DNA of 61,238 bases from positions 1 through 61,238 of the forward strand of contig JACJXV010000024.1 of the NCBI GenBank assembly GCA_020636445.1. Direction: 5' to 3'. The first letter of the stretch is position 1, and every line of letters starts with the position of its first letter. The notes beneath the pieces were generated by a model. That model worked only from the letters and a program-made list of their open reading frames with translations. It did not search any database and was not told where the DNA came from. Shown in pieces: positions 25,541 to 34,270 of the stretch. Source of the stretch: Lewinellaceae bacterium. Its GTDB lineage: Bacteria > Bacteroidota > Bacteroidia > Chitinophagales > Saprospiraceae. The position numbers were made by a program, and so were the translations under genes.

Positions 25541-28500
25541 ATGGCAGATTTTCAACAGATACAGTTCCAATTGGAGCAAAAACGGCAGGAGTTGGAAGGC
25601 ATTCAGGCGGGTTTGTACCACGCCCGGGAGCGGCTCAAGCTATTGGAAAGCCAGCGTCAGCAACTGGCACGGCGCTTTGATAAGGACAATAAGGAACACC
25701 TGCGCCAGCAGCGCCGGCTGGAAGGAGAGATCGAAAAACAACGGGCAACAGCTGGCCGACTGAAGGAGCAATATGAGGCGTCTTCCGCCGGGTTGCAGAA
25801 GGCATGGGGTACTTTTGCCCCCTGGACGGACCCCCGCGAACAACTTCCAAACCTGAATGCCCGCATTCCTATCCTCCTGTTCCCGCTGCGCCTCGAAACG
25901 CGCTTTAAAACGGTGACGATAGGTCGTCAGCAAGTACCCCAGCTTTGGGTGCGCATTTTTCCTGACGATTGCCTGGTGGATAGCTTCGAGGCTACCCCTT
26001 CCGAAACGGAAATAAAAAGCCTGCAGAGCTACTGGGCCAGCTGGTGGAGTGCTGCTGGTAATAGCGATCGTCAGCGGGGTGCCTGGCGTAGTTTAACGGC
26101 CAGCCATGGGGTTGGCCGCGCTACCTACCTGATCGGGGAGTACCAACCCTTGCCCGATTCCGATCCTGAGCCGACACCGGCAGATGGCTGGCAGGTCGTA
26201 TTGACTATCCCTACCGAAGAAGGGCTGGGCGATGAGGAGAAAAAAAGCCTGCGTACCTACTGGGAAGCCATCTGGCGGGCTGGTGACGATGCCGCAGCGC
26301 ACCAACTGGCCTATGATCAGCTGGTTGATGCAGTCGGACTCGAGCGTGCCGGTGAGCTGCAGGAGAAACACACGCCGCAGAACATCGCCGAACTTACTCC
26401 TCCGGGAACCGACCGGGCCACAACCAATGTTGGGGTCGTTTGGGTGCAGTTTCCCAATACTGCGGAGCTACTGCTGAAAACCAGTTCCTGGACGCAAGCT
26501 GCCCGGGTGAATGTGCTGCCGGAGCGGCTGGTGCTGATTGGAGATACCGGCATTGAACACCTGGAAGTACTGGGAAACCCCATTGCCTCGCCCTTGTTGG
26601 TTGGTCCGAACCCTGGCGATCCCGTGGAGCAGCAGTTTCAACTCGATGAAGCCGGTAACCTGATGGTGCCAGAATACCTGCAGTGGATGACCGATTTCGA
26701 GGAGGCGCTGCGGGTAGGTATGGCTTTTCGGGTAAACCTCTCCCCGGCGCAAGCCGCGAATGGGTTCGACCGCCTTTACGTAGTGGGTACTCGTTTGAGT
26801 GCTGATGCCAACAAAGGCCAGGAACTCTTGTCCACGCTGTTACAGCATCACCAGCACAGCAGCAAGGGGTTTAGTCTTTTGCCACAAGGCACGCCCACCA
26901 ATAACACGGACGCGGATGATGCGGGCTACAGTAGCCGCGACGATGCTGATCGCACCTTTGATTTGTTGAAGCAGGCCGCGGAAGCTGGAAGTCAGTTTGA
27001 TCCCTGGGAAACCAACCCTTACCGCAAACGCGATGGGGCCTGGCTGGCGCAGTACCTGGGCATCGACCCGGGTATCCTGCAGCTGACCCTCCATGCCGAT
27101 GGCCGCGATCAGGGAGAGGCCCGGGCGATGAATACCGCTTTATTTCCGGCTACACTGGGCTACTGGCTCGACACCCAAATGCAGCCGGTTTTTTCGGATA
27201 AAACGATCCAGCAAATTCGCCAGTTTTTTAATAATCATGTGTTGGGGCGGGGCGCTATTCCTGCCGTTCGCATTGGTCGACAACCCTACGGCATTTTACC
27301 AACGACGAATTATAATGCTTTAGGGTGGCTTGCGATGCGGGATATACCCACTGAAACGCATGCCGGAGCATTTGCCAATCCCGAGTTGACCTTTTTACGG
27401 GGTTTATACGGAGTCCTTCGGCAGTTGGATCAACAATACTGGACACCCTTCGCTGCCAAGGCCCCTCATATTGGCCAAAAGACGCCCAATCCTCAGCAAT
27501 TGCTTTTGGATTTGGTGGGCTTACATCCTTCTTCAGTAGAGTTTTACCAGCAGTGGGCCCAAGGGGTTGATCATTGGTGGAACCGACTGCAGCTGCTGTT
27601 TTTTATGCCCTGGCTACCGCAATGGCAGCAACTGATGGTTTTATTGGCTGGCGGCCCTCAGCTTTTGCAGCAATTGGGGTACAAAGGCCCAACACCAGAA
27701 TTGCTGGAGAAAATATTTGTGGATAAACCCAACCTGCTGAAAGGACCGGTGGTAGATCAGGATCCACCACTGTCGGAAACGGAACCACTGCGTTCGGTGA
27801 CACCCGGCGGGCAGAACTACATCGCCTGGCTGTTGGAAAAAGGGCGTACTAATATGGATGATTTGCGGGCCCAGCGAGGGTTTACGGATAACCGCCCCCC
27901 TACGGCATTACTATACCTCAAACTGCGGCATGCTCTGGAGTTGGGGTACTACGATTTGGGCTTGCAATGGCAACTCCATGCCAAGGTTTTGGATCAGCCA
28001 AAATACCAATCCCTGCGGCGTGAACCTGCCTTCGTCCACGTGGCTCAGCAGCCGGCAAGTGAGAGTCGTTATGAGATGCTCTATAAACCGGAACCGGTAA
28101 TCACGGGGAATGCAGAAACGCCCTTAATGACCTTCCTCCCGCAAGCCTTGCAGGTGATTCCATTTTCGCATTATCTGCCCACCCAACTTGCTGCGCTGGA
28201 GGAACTGGTGTTGACACCCACTGCCCGCCTCGAGCGGCTTTTTGCGGAGCATATTGATTGCTGCACGTACCGCTGGGATGCCTGGATGCAAGGGCTTGGC
28301 CATTACCGACTACAACAATTGCGGGCCATCCCCGAAGGGGGCGATGATCTTCCACAGGGGATTTACCTGGGTGCGTTTGCCTGGGTCGAAAACCTGCGTC
28401 CTGACGATCGGGTTCAGTCACCGGTAACACTTCCGGATGATCTGGCCGCTATTTTTGCCGATGCTGATGCCCCGCCACTTACCCGGGATACCGAAAATGG

Positions 28501-31132
28501 AGGATTTATTCATGCTCCTTCCCTGAATCATGCCGTCACCGCAGCCGTTTTGCGCAATGGCTATATGCATGAGGCTACGCCCACTGATCCTGGCTTGTTG
28601 AATGTCAACCTGACTTCAGAACGGGTGCGGATAGCGCTTCAGTTTATTGAAGGTATTCGCAACGGGCAGCGCCTGGGGGCATTACTGGGGTATCAGTTTG
28701 AACGAGGCTTACACGATCGCTATGCCGAAGCGGAGGTGGATGAATTTATCTATGATATTCGCCGGGTATTCCCGTTGCGGGCCCGCCGGATTAAAGATAC
28801 GCTTCCTGATGAAGGTGAAGCCGTTGAAAAAATAGAGGCCCGCAATGTGGTGGATGGCTTGCGGATGGTTGAACACATAAAAACGAGTACCCAAAAGGCC
28901 TATCCCTGGGGCAAAAACCTCAAACGCGGCACTGCTGCACAGGAAGCCATCTTGAACGCAGAGGCCGACCGTTTGCTGGATATCCAGGATGCTATTGCCG
29001 ATTTGGCAATGGCGGAAAGCGTACATCAGGCGGTACAGGATAATTACGACCGGGCTGCAGCGTCGCTGGATGCGTATTCCCGGGCTACCTTCCCCCCGGA
29101 TCCTGATGTCGTAAAAACGCCGCGGAGTGGGGTAACATTGACGCATCGCGTGGGGGTACAATTGCCCATTGGCGCTCCGGCGGGAACAACACCCCGCAGT
29201 GCAGGGGAGCCAGCGCTCAACGCCTGGGTTGCCAGCATGCTTCCTCCGCTTAGCGATTTTGCGGTAAACCTTACCTATACGGATCCGGTCACGCAAGTCG
29301 AACAAAGTGACGTGGTAACGGCCCTGGACATCGGTCTGGAGCCGCTGGATATCCTGTACAGTTTCGATACTGACCGCGAACAGGCGATGACCGAAATCGA
29401 TGATCGCCTCTACCATTTCCTGCTCGGCAAACACAACCTGCGTCCGGATACCGAAATGGCGATTCACTATACCACAGCAGTACCCGGGAAAATTTCATTT
29501 TTTGAATTACAACCCCTTCTGAGCAGCTTGCGGGCACTGGTTTTACGCTCGCGCCCACTGCAACCGGGGGACGTAGCCATGCCATCGGAAGCCAAGAGTG
29601 CTGCCGAAAATGACATTGTAGTTCCGGAAAACCAGGTTACAGCTGTGCGGACACAGGTAGCTGCCCTGCATACCGCCACTACCACGTTGGCTACGGCCCT
29701 GCAGCCGGGAGCTAACCTGGATCCGGCTACTGCCACATCCGTAGAGATTGATGCACAGCTGGTACAGCTCGACGCCTGGTTTGATCAGGCCGCTGCCTTG
29801 CAGTTGGCCGCTGGATTGTGCGGGGTCAATCTGGCTGGGTTGAGTGCTTCCCTGGGCTGGCGTAAAGCTTTTTTCCAGCAGGTAATCAGAAAAGCCCGGG
29901 CTTTGGCTACTCGCTGGCAGGAAAAACAGGCCAGTTTCACGCAATTGATGTCCGATGCTTCTGCCCCTGGTTTAACCCTGGAAGAACAATGGGATAAACT
30001 CCAGCAGGCGGAGCGGGCGATTACAACTACCTATACCCTGCCCTTACCGGCTACACCGGCCGATTTCATACTGCAGTTGGGCGCAACGGAAGCCAACTTC
30101 GTTACGGCATTGACGCAGTTGGAACAAATTCCGGCAACGGCAGCGCGCAAGGCCGCCGATCTGATGAACGACTGGAATGCGATTATTCCCCTGGCTCTCC
30201 AGCATGATTTGGAACCCTTCACTACGGCCGAAGAATACCAGCAAGTACTGCGCGGCATTCAGGATCTGTATCAGCAGGTTGCCAGCATGGTTGCCATTTT
30301 GACACAGCGCCTGGCGCAAGCTGATGGGCACCTGGCAGCAGCCTCCACAGCCTTGGGCGAGAAAAAAGCCCGCGCCCTGGTGAGTGCCCTGCAGGCATTG
30401 TTAGGCGACGATTTTCGGGTCGTCTGGCAGTTTGCGCTGCGCCCGGAACAAGGAGAAGAATGGCAGCGCGCCTGGGATGACCGTGCCCAGCTAACCCAAT
30501 GGCTGGAAGGCGAGGGGCGCGATTTTCCGGTGGATGACTGGCTTTACGGGGTGGCGCGGGTACGCACCAAAATGCACGACTGGGAGCAACTTATGCAACT
30601 TACCGGAGCCTTCGGTCGGCCCGAACCACAGCTGACGCCTTTACAGTTTCCGTATACGGCTGGGGAGCCCTGGCTGGCCCTTGACTTTCCGGAGACCTTC
30701 GACCCCCAGGCAACCGGCGACCGCCTGTTGTACACTGCTTGTTATAGTACCGGAACGTTCCAGCAAACGGGAGTGCAGGCCGGGTTGCTGCTGGATGAAT
30801 GGACGGAGGTGATTCCCGGGCCGGAAGAAACTACCGGGCTGGCCTTCCACTATGATCGTCCGAATAATGAACCCCCTCAGATTTGGCTCTTGGCTGTGCC
30901 GGCCGCCAGTGGGGATAACTGGCAGTGGGATGATCTCACGGCTGCCGTTCGGGAGGCGTTCGTCATGGCCCGAAAACGGGTGGTTGAACCCAGTCAGTTA
31001 GAAGCAACACCCCTGGCTCGGTTCCTGCCCGCAACGATTGCGGCGGTAACATTCCGGGGCATTTCCATTTCTAACAATCTGGCGGTGAATAACCAATACG
31101 CAGCGCTGATAAATCTGGCAAATAATGGCTGA
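25541..31132 (+). CDS. Unknown 1863-residue protein with N-terminal coiled coil
   Basis: This is the largest complete gene in the window. Residues 1-90 are a strongly charged heptad-rich coiled coil (QKRQELEGIQAG, RRLEGEIEKQRATAGRLKEQ). From about residue 108 come PLRLETRF and LWVRIFPDDCLVDSFE, then near residue 575 AVRIGRQPYGILPTT. I remember similar short motifs (LWVR-YPDD and VGRQPYG-LP) in long uncharacterised proteins of actinobacteria, so a wide family seems likely, but no function is known to me. There is no signal peptide or transmembrane segment. The C-terminal part has more helical stretches (about 1380-1620). The stop overlaps the next start by 8 bases. It probably serves as a scaffold or large soluble subunit, which is inference. 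Confidence 0.65.
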   Translation: MADFQQIQFQLEQKRQELEGIQAGLYHARERLKLLESQRQQLARRFDKDNKEHLRQQRRLEGEIEKQRATAGRLKEQYEASSAGLQKAWGTFAPWTDPREQLPNLNARIPILLFPLRLETRFKTVTIGRQQVPQLWVRIFPDDCLVDSFEATPSETEIKSLQSYWASWWSAAGNSDRQRGAWRSLTASHGVGRATYLIGEYQPLPDSDPEPTPADGWQVVLTIPTEEGLGDEEKKSLRTYWEAIWRAGDDAAAHQLAYDQLVDAVGLERAGELQEKHTPQNIAELTPPGTDRATTNVGVVWVQFPNTAELLLKTSSWTQAARVNVLPERLVLIGDTGIEHLEVLGNPIASPLLVGPNPGDPVEQQFQLDEAGNLMVPEYLQWMTDFEEALRVGMAFRVNLSPAQAANGFDRLYVVGTRLSADANKGQELLSTLLQHHQHSSKGFSLLPQGTPTNNTDADDAGYSSRDDADRTFDLLKQAAEAGSQFDPWETNPYRKRDGAWLAQYLGIDPGILQLTLHADGRDQGEARAMNTALFPATLGYWLDTQMQPVFSDKTIQQIRQFFNNHVLGRGAIPAVRIGRQPYGILPTTNYNALGWLAMRDIPTETHAGAFANPELTFLRGLYGVLRQLDQQYWTPFAAKAPHIGQKTPNPQQLLLDLVGLHPSSVEFYQQWAQGVDHWWNRLQLLFFMPWLPQWQQLMVLLAGGPQLLQQLGYKGPTPELLEKIFVDKPNLLKGPVVDQDPPLSETEPLRSVTPGGQNYIAWLLEKGRTNMDDLRAQRGFTDNRPPTALLYLKLRHALELGYYDLGLQWQLHAKVLDQPKYQSLRREPAFVHVAQQPASESRYEMLYKPEPVITGNAETPLMTFLPQALQVIPFSHYLPTQLAALEELVLTPTARLERLFAEHIDCCTYRWDAWMQGLGHYRLQQLRAIPEGGDDLPQGIYLGAFAWVENLRPDDRVQSPVTLPDDLAAIFADADAPPLTRDTENGGFIHAPSLNHAVTAAVLRNGYMHEATPTDPGLLNVNLTSERVRIALQFIEGIRNGQRLGALLGYQFERGLHDRYAEAEVDEFIYDIRRVFPLRARRIKDTLPDEGEAVEKIEARNVVDGLRMVEHIKTSTQKAYPWGKNLKRGTAAQEAILNAEADRLLDIQDAIADLAMAESVHQAVQDNYDRAAASLDAYSRATFPPDPDVVKTPRSGVTLTHRVGVQLPIGAPAGTTPRSAGEPALNAWVASMLPPLSDFAVNLTYTDPVTQVEQSDVVTALDIGLEPLDILYSFDTDREQAMTEIDDRLYHFLLGKHNLRPDTEMAIHYTTAVPGKISFFELQPLLSSLRALVLRSRPLQPGDVAMPSEAKSAAENDIVVPENQVTAVRTQVAALHTATTTLATALQPGANLDPATATSVEIDAQLVQLDAWFDQAAALQLAAGLCGVNLAGLSASLGWRKAFFQQVIRKARALATRWQEKQASFTQLMSDASAPGLTLEEQWDKLQQAERAITTTYTLPLPATPADFILQLGATEANFVTALTQLEQIPATAARKAADLMNDWNAIIPLALQHDLEPFTTAEEYQQVLRGIQDLYQQVASMVAILTQRLAQADGHLAAASTALGEKKARALVSALQALLGDDFRVVWQFALRPEQGEEWQRAWDDRAQLTQWLEGEGRDFPVDDWLYGVARVRTKMHDWEQLMQLTGAFGRPEPQLTPLQFPYTAGEPWLALDFPETFDPQATGDRLLYTACYSTGTFQQTGVQAGLLLDEWTEVIPGPEETTGLAFHYDRPNNEPPQIWLLAVPAASGDNWQWDDLTAAVREAFVMARKRVVEPSQLEATPLARFLPATIAAVTFRGISISNNLAVNNQYAALINLANNG

Positions 31133-33026
31133 ACAGAAATTCCTGATTGAAGATATGAAGCTCGTCCTCAAGGAACGTAGCTTTCCGTCGGTCACCTTGT
31201 GGAATCGCCTGGATGGCCGGCCACGTACCCATCATTTCGACCGGGCATTGCGGGCCGAAGTTCGCGATCCGCTCTGGATGCTTAGCCGGCAGTGGCAGCT
31301 CGGCGAGTTTGAAGGAGATGATGCAGGGTCGCCCGTGCTGGCGAAATTACACGTTGCCCAAACCCAGCTGACCAAGTATCAACCCCGGGAGGGAGAGGTA
31401 GAGCCATTTGCCAGCACTATTCCGCTGGAGGCCCGCGTAGAGCAGTTGCCGTTGCCCCTGGAGGCGGGCGGACAAGCGCTTGGTCTGGATATCCGATTGT
31501 TGGTGGGCCGCCATTGGCTTAAATTGTTAACCATGGCTGGGTTTGGGGCGTATGCCGCGGGGTTTGTCAAGGCCTTTGGGGTTGCTCCTGCTACCCCGGA
31601 TACTCGGCAAGGCGCTCCGGTCTGCGCCCATGCAGAGAGCTGGCAACATATAGCTGCAGTGGCCGGCCGGAAAATGGATGGTTACCAGTGGTTGGAATAC
31701 CTGAGTGATCATCCAATCCCTCGTACCTATGCCGACCTGGCTCCGGCATTGGCTATTGATCCTGGCGACATTGGGGATATAGATACCTTGGCACAACGCT
31801 TGCAGGATTGGTTCGCTCAGCTTTTTCAACAGCCAGCGCAGATTACCCAACAAGCCTGGAAGCCCGATCAGCTTGAATACCAATTTAATTGTGCGGCACC
31901 GCAGGGAGCAGGAGAACAAGTCTTTCGTGCGGATGAGTACTACCATGGCCGCCTCGATTGGTATAACTTCGATCTGGATGCGCCGACCGCCACGCTAGGG
32001 GAAGCCCCGGCAGATCCGGCACCTAGTGTTCAGAGTACCCTTACCCAAACCTTTATGCCGACACCGCTGGAATTTGCTGGGATGCCTAATACCCGTTGGT
32101 GGACGTTCGAAGATGGCCGGACTAACTTTGCCGGCATTAAACCCGATACAACTGATTTGGGGAAACTACTCCTGATGGAATTTGGCCTGGTTTATGCCAA
32201 TGATTGGTTTTTGGTACCCTTAACCTTGCCTGCCGGTACGGTCGCGCAAGTGCGGGGACTTGCTGTAACCAATGTCTTCGGAGAGCGCACCTGGATTACC
32301 GCCGCCAGTGGAGGTTTTGGTACCGGTCGCCGGCATTGGGGGATGTATACCCTAAGCTCCCGGACGGAAAATCCTCGCCTGCCGGCGGATACCCGCTTGT
32401 TGTTACTACCCACCGTTCCCAAAATTCAGGAAGGAACACCCCTGGAAGAAGTCATGCTGGTTCGGGATGAAATGGCCAATATGGTTTGGGCTATTGAGAA
32501 AACAATCCCGCTACCGACCGGCGTAGGGAAACCCGGTTCCGAGGCGGCCCGGGAAACACGACAATATTTTGAAGCTTTATTGGCAAGCCAGTTTACAGCG
32601 GGAGCCTTGACTCCGGAGGCGATTGCCTACCAGGCGCCGATTCGGTATGAAGTGATGAATACCGTTCCCGAAAACTGGATACCCTTTATTCCGGTTCGTG
32701 TGCCAGGTAGTAATCGCCAGATTCAGTTGCAACGAGCTTCGATGCCGCGAATCCTGGACGAGGATCCGGAGAAACCGCGCAAGGTAAAACCACGAACGAC
32801 CTTGCTGCGGGTAGGATTGGAAGAAACTCCGGCAGTGCCATTCTTTGTTCCGGAAGAAGAAGCCCCGCAGGCGGGTGTACGGGTTAGTTTGGCTTACCAG
32901 CGTACGCGGTGGTACGGGGGCAAGGTAGTAACCTGGCTGGGGGCTCGCAAACAAACCGGACGGGGAGGTGGGTCAAGCGGCCTGGCTTACGATCGGGTGT
33001 TGCCGGTCAAAAAAGCAGCGGAATAA
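31125..33026 (+). CDS. Unknown 633-residue protein ending the giant block
   Basis: The 633-residue product has no signal peptide or membrane segment. Its N-terminal region contains RAEVRDPLWMLSRQWQLGEFEGDDAGSPV (about residues 45-73, read in parts), a motif I remember from uncharacterised proteins in several phyla (DPLWMLARQWQ-GEF-GEDAGSPV). The rest is a mixed sequence with many Trp and Pro residues and a basic Gly-rich C-terminus. Its ATG lies inside the last codons of the 1863-residue gene, so translation is likely coupled. Nothing else follows on the plus strand; it converges on hemW with only 16 bases between. The function is unknown. Confidence 0.65.
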   Translation: MAEQKFLIEDMKLVLKERSFPSVTLWNRLDGRPRTHHFDRALRAEVRDPLWMLSRQWQLGEFEGDDAGSPVLAKLHVAQTQLTKYQPREGEVEPFASTIPLEARVEQLPLPLEAGGQALGLDIRLLVGRHWLKLLTMAGFGAYAAGFVKAFGVAPATPDTRQGAPVCAHAESWQHIAAVAGRKMDGYQWLEYLSDHPIPRTYADLAPALAIDPGDIGDIDTLAQRLQDWFAQLFQQPAQITQQAWKPDQLEYQFNCAAPQGAGEQVFRADEYYHGRLDWYNFDLDAPTATLGEAPADPAPSVQSTLTQTFMPTPLEFAGMPNTRWWTFEDGRTNFAGIKPDTTDLGKLLLMEFGLVYANDWFLVPLTLPAGTVAQVRGLAVTNVFGERTWITAASGGFGTGRRHWGMYTLSSRTENPRLPADTRLLLLPTVPKIQEGTPLEEVMLVRDEMANMVWAIEKTIPLPTGVGKPGSEAARETRQYFEALLASQFTAGALTPEAIAYQAPIRYEVMNTVPENWIPFIPVRVPGSNRQIQLQRASMPRILDEDPEKPRKVKPRTTLLRVGLEETPAVPFFVPEEEAPQAGVRVSLAYQRTRWYGGKVVTWLGARKQTGRGGGSSGLAYDRVLPVKKAAE

Positions 33027-33042
33027 ACGTTGCAGGGGTAGA

Positions 33043-34161
33043 TTAATCTGCAAAAACTTCCATTGCAATACGGTCTGCAAGGAGTTTTCCCGTGCGGGTC
33101 AGGCGGTAAATGTCACCATCGCAGATCACCTGGTCGCGATCGACAAACGGTTGAATAGCCCGTTGGAAATGTGGCCGGAATGCCGGTGTGATTTGCCCCA
33201 ATCGGCACCCCCAGCTGGTGCGCAGGCTGGTCATGACGTACTCATTGTAGCGTTGGGAGGGCGTAAGTCGTTCCATGCCTTCAACAACCCCATTTCCGGC
33301 AAGCATTTCCCGGATGTACTTGGCATTGTTGGCAACATTCCAATGGCGGGTTGCTCCATCAAATGAATGCGCGGAAGGGCCAATGCCCAAATAGGGCTCA
33401 CCGCGCCAGTAGTTGGAGTTGTGGAGGGCATAATGCCCGGGCCGTGCAAAATTGGATATTTCATATTGCTCATACCCAGCACGCTCCAGCAAATCCACCA
33501 GCAGGTTAAACTGACGGGCTGCTTGCTCTTCATCAACAGCAGGTACTTTTCCTGCCCGGACGAAATGGTCGAGGGCTGTTTTTTCCTCAACCGTCAGGCA
33601 ATACGCTGAAATATGGGGAATATCGTAGTCAATCAGGGTTTGTATATTCGCTTGCCATTGCTCATCAGACAGCCCCGGAGTACCATAGATCAAATCAATA
33701 GTCAGGTTGTCGAAACCTACCGCAAGCGCATTTTCAATACAGGAACGGGCCTCCTCAACCGTATGGGCGCGATTCATAATTGTCAGATCAGCCGCCGCGA
33801 ACGATTGAATACCGATACTAAGGCGGTTGACCATGGTTTTGCGCAGCTCGCGCAGTTTTTCCAGCGTAAGATCGTCGGGGTTTGCTTCCAGCGTGATTTC
33901 CGGGTCCTCATCCAGGCGGTGAATCCGCGAAATCGTGTCGAAAAGCTGGTCCAATTCCAATCGGTTAAGGAGGGACGGCGTTCCTCCGCCCAGGTAGATC
34001 GTTTGCAAGGGTGACCCACCTAAATAGTCGTGCCGCGCTTCCAGTTCCTGAACCAGGGCCGCAACCATGTCGTCCTTTTGTCGGAGGGACGTAGAAAAAT
34101 GGAAATTGCAGTAATGGCAAGCCTGCTTGCAAAAAGGGATATGTAAATAAATTCCGGCCAT
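33043..34161 (-). CDS. hemW: Radical SAM haem chaperone HemW
   Basis: The 372-residue protein begins with IYLHIPFCKQACHYCNF, where Cys11, Cys15 and Cys18 form the CxxxCxxC cluster-binding motif of radical SAM proteins, followed by LGGGTPS (57-63). Later parts include GIQSFAAADLTIMNRAH and VGFDNLTIDLIYGTPGLSDEQW, and the C-terminal HemN-like extension is present. Length and sequence fit HemW, a haem-binding protein once named coproporphyrinogen III oxidase-like, rather than HemN, which has a longer N-terminus. It is thought to insert haem into respiratory proteins. It is encoded alone on the minus strand. Confidence 0.9.
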   Translation of the reverse strand: MAGIYLHIPFCKQACHYCNFHFSTSLRQKDDMVAALVQELEARHDYLGGSPLQTIYLGGGTPSLLNRLELDQLFDTISRIHRLDEDPEITLEANPDDLTLEKLRELRKTMVNRLSIGIQSFAAADLTIMNRAHTVEEARSCIENALAVGFDNLTIDLIYGTPGLSDEQWQANIQTLIDYDIPHISAYCLTVEEKTALDHFVRAGKVPAVDEEQAARQFNLLVDLLERAGYEQYEISNFARPGHYALHNSNYWRGEPYLGIGPSAHSFDGATRHWNVANNAKYIREMLAGNGVVEGMERLTPSQRYNEYVMTSLRTSWGCRLGQITPAFRPHFQRAIQPFVDRDQVICDGDIYRLTRTGKLLADRIAMEVFAD

Positions 34162-34270
34162 AGGTTAATAAAACAAGCTGCAAAGGGAGGTAGTTTTAGG
34201 GAATAAAGCAAGGAATTTTTTCTCCTTCCTGAAATTATATGGAGAATCCTGGTCGCAACGTTAAGAAATC

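Noticed and set aside
28709..29467. Open 252-codon frame on the minus strand inside the 1863-residue gene
   Set aside because: No motif or start context; the plus frame is continuous through the whole 5.6 kb.
16042..33026. Giant block as a contractile injection system or phage tail cluster
   Set aside because: No sheath, tube, spike, baseplate or AAA+ protein could be recognised, and the DUF6603 and S8 genes are not part of known clusters of that kind.
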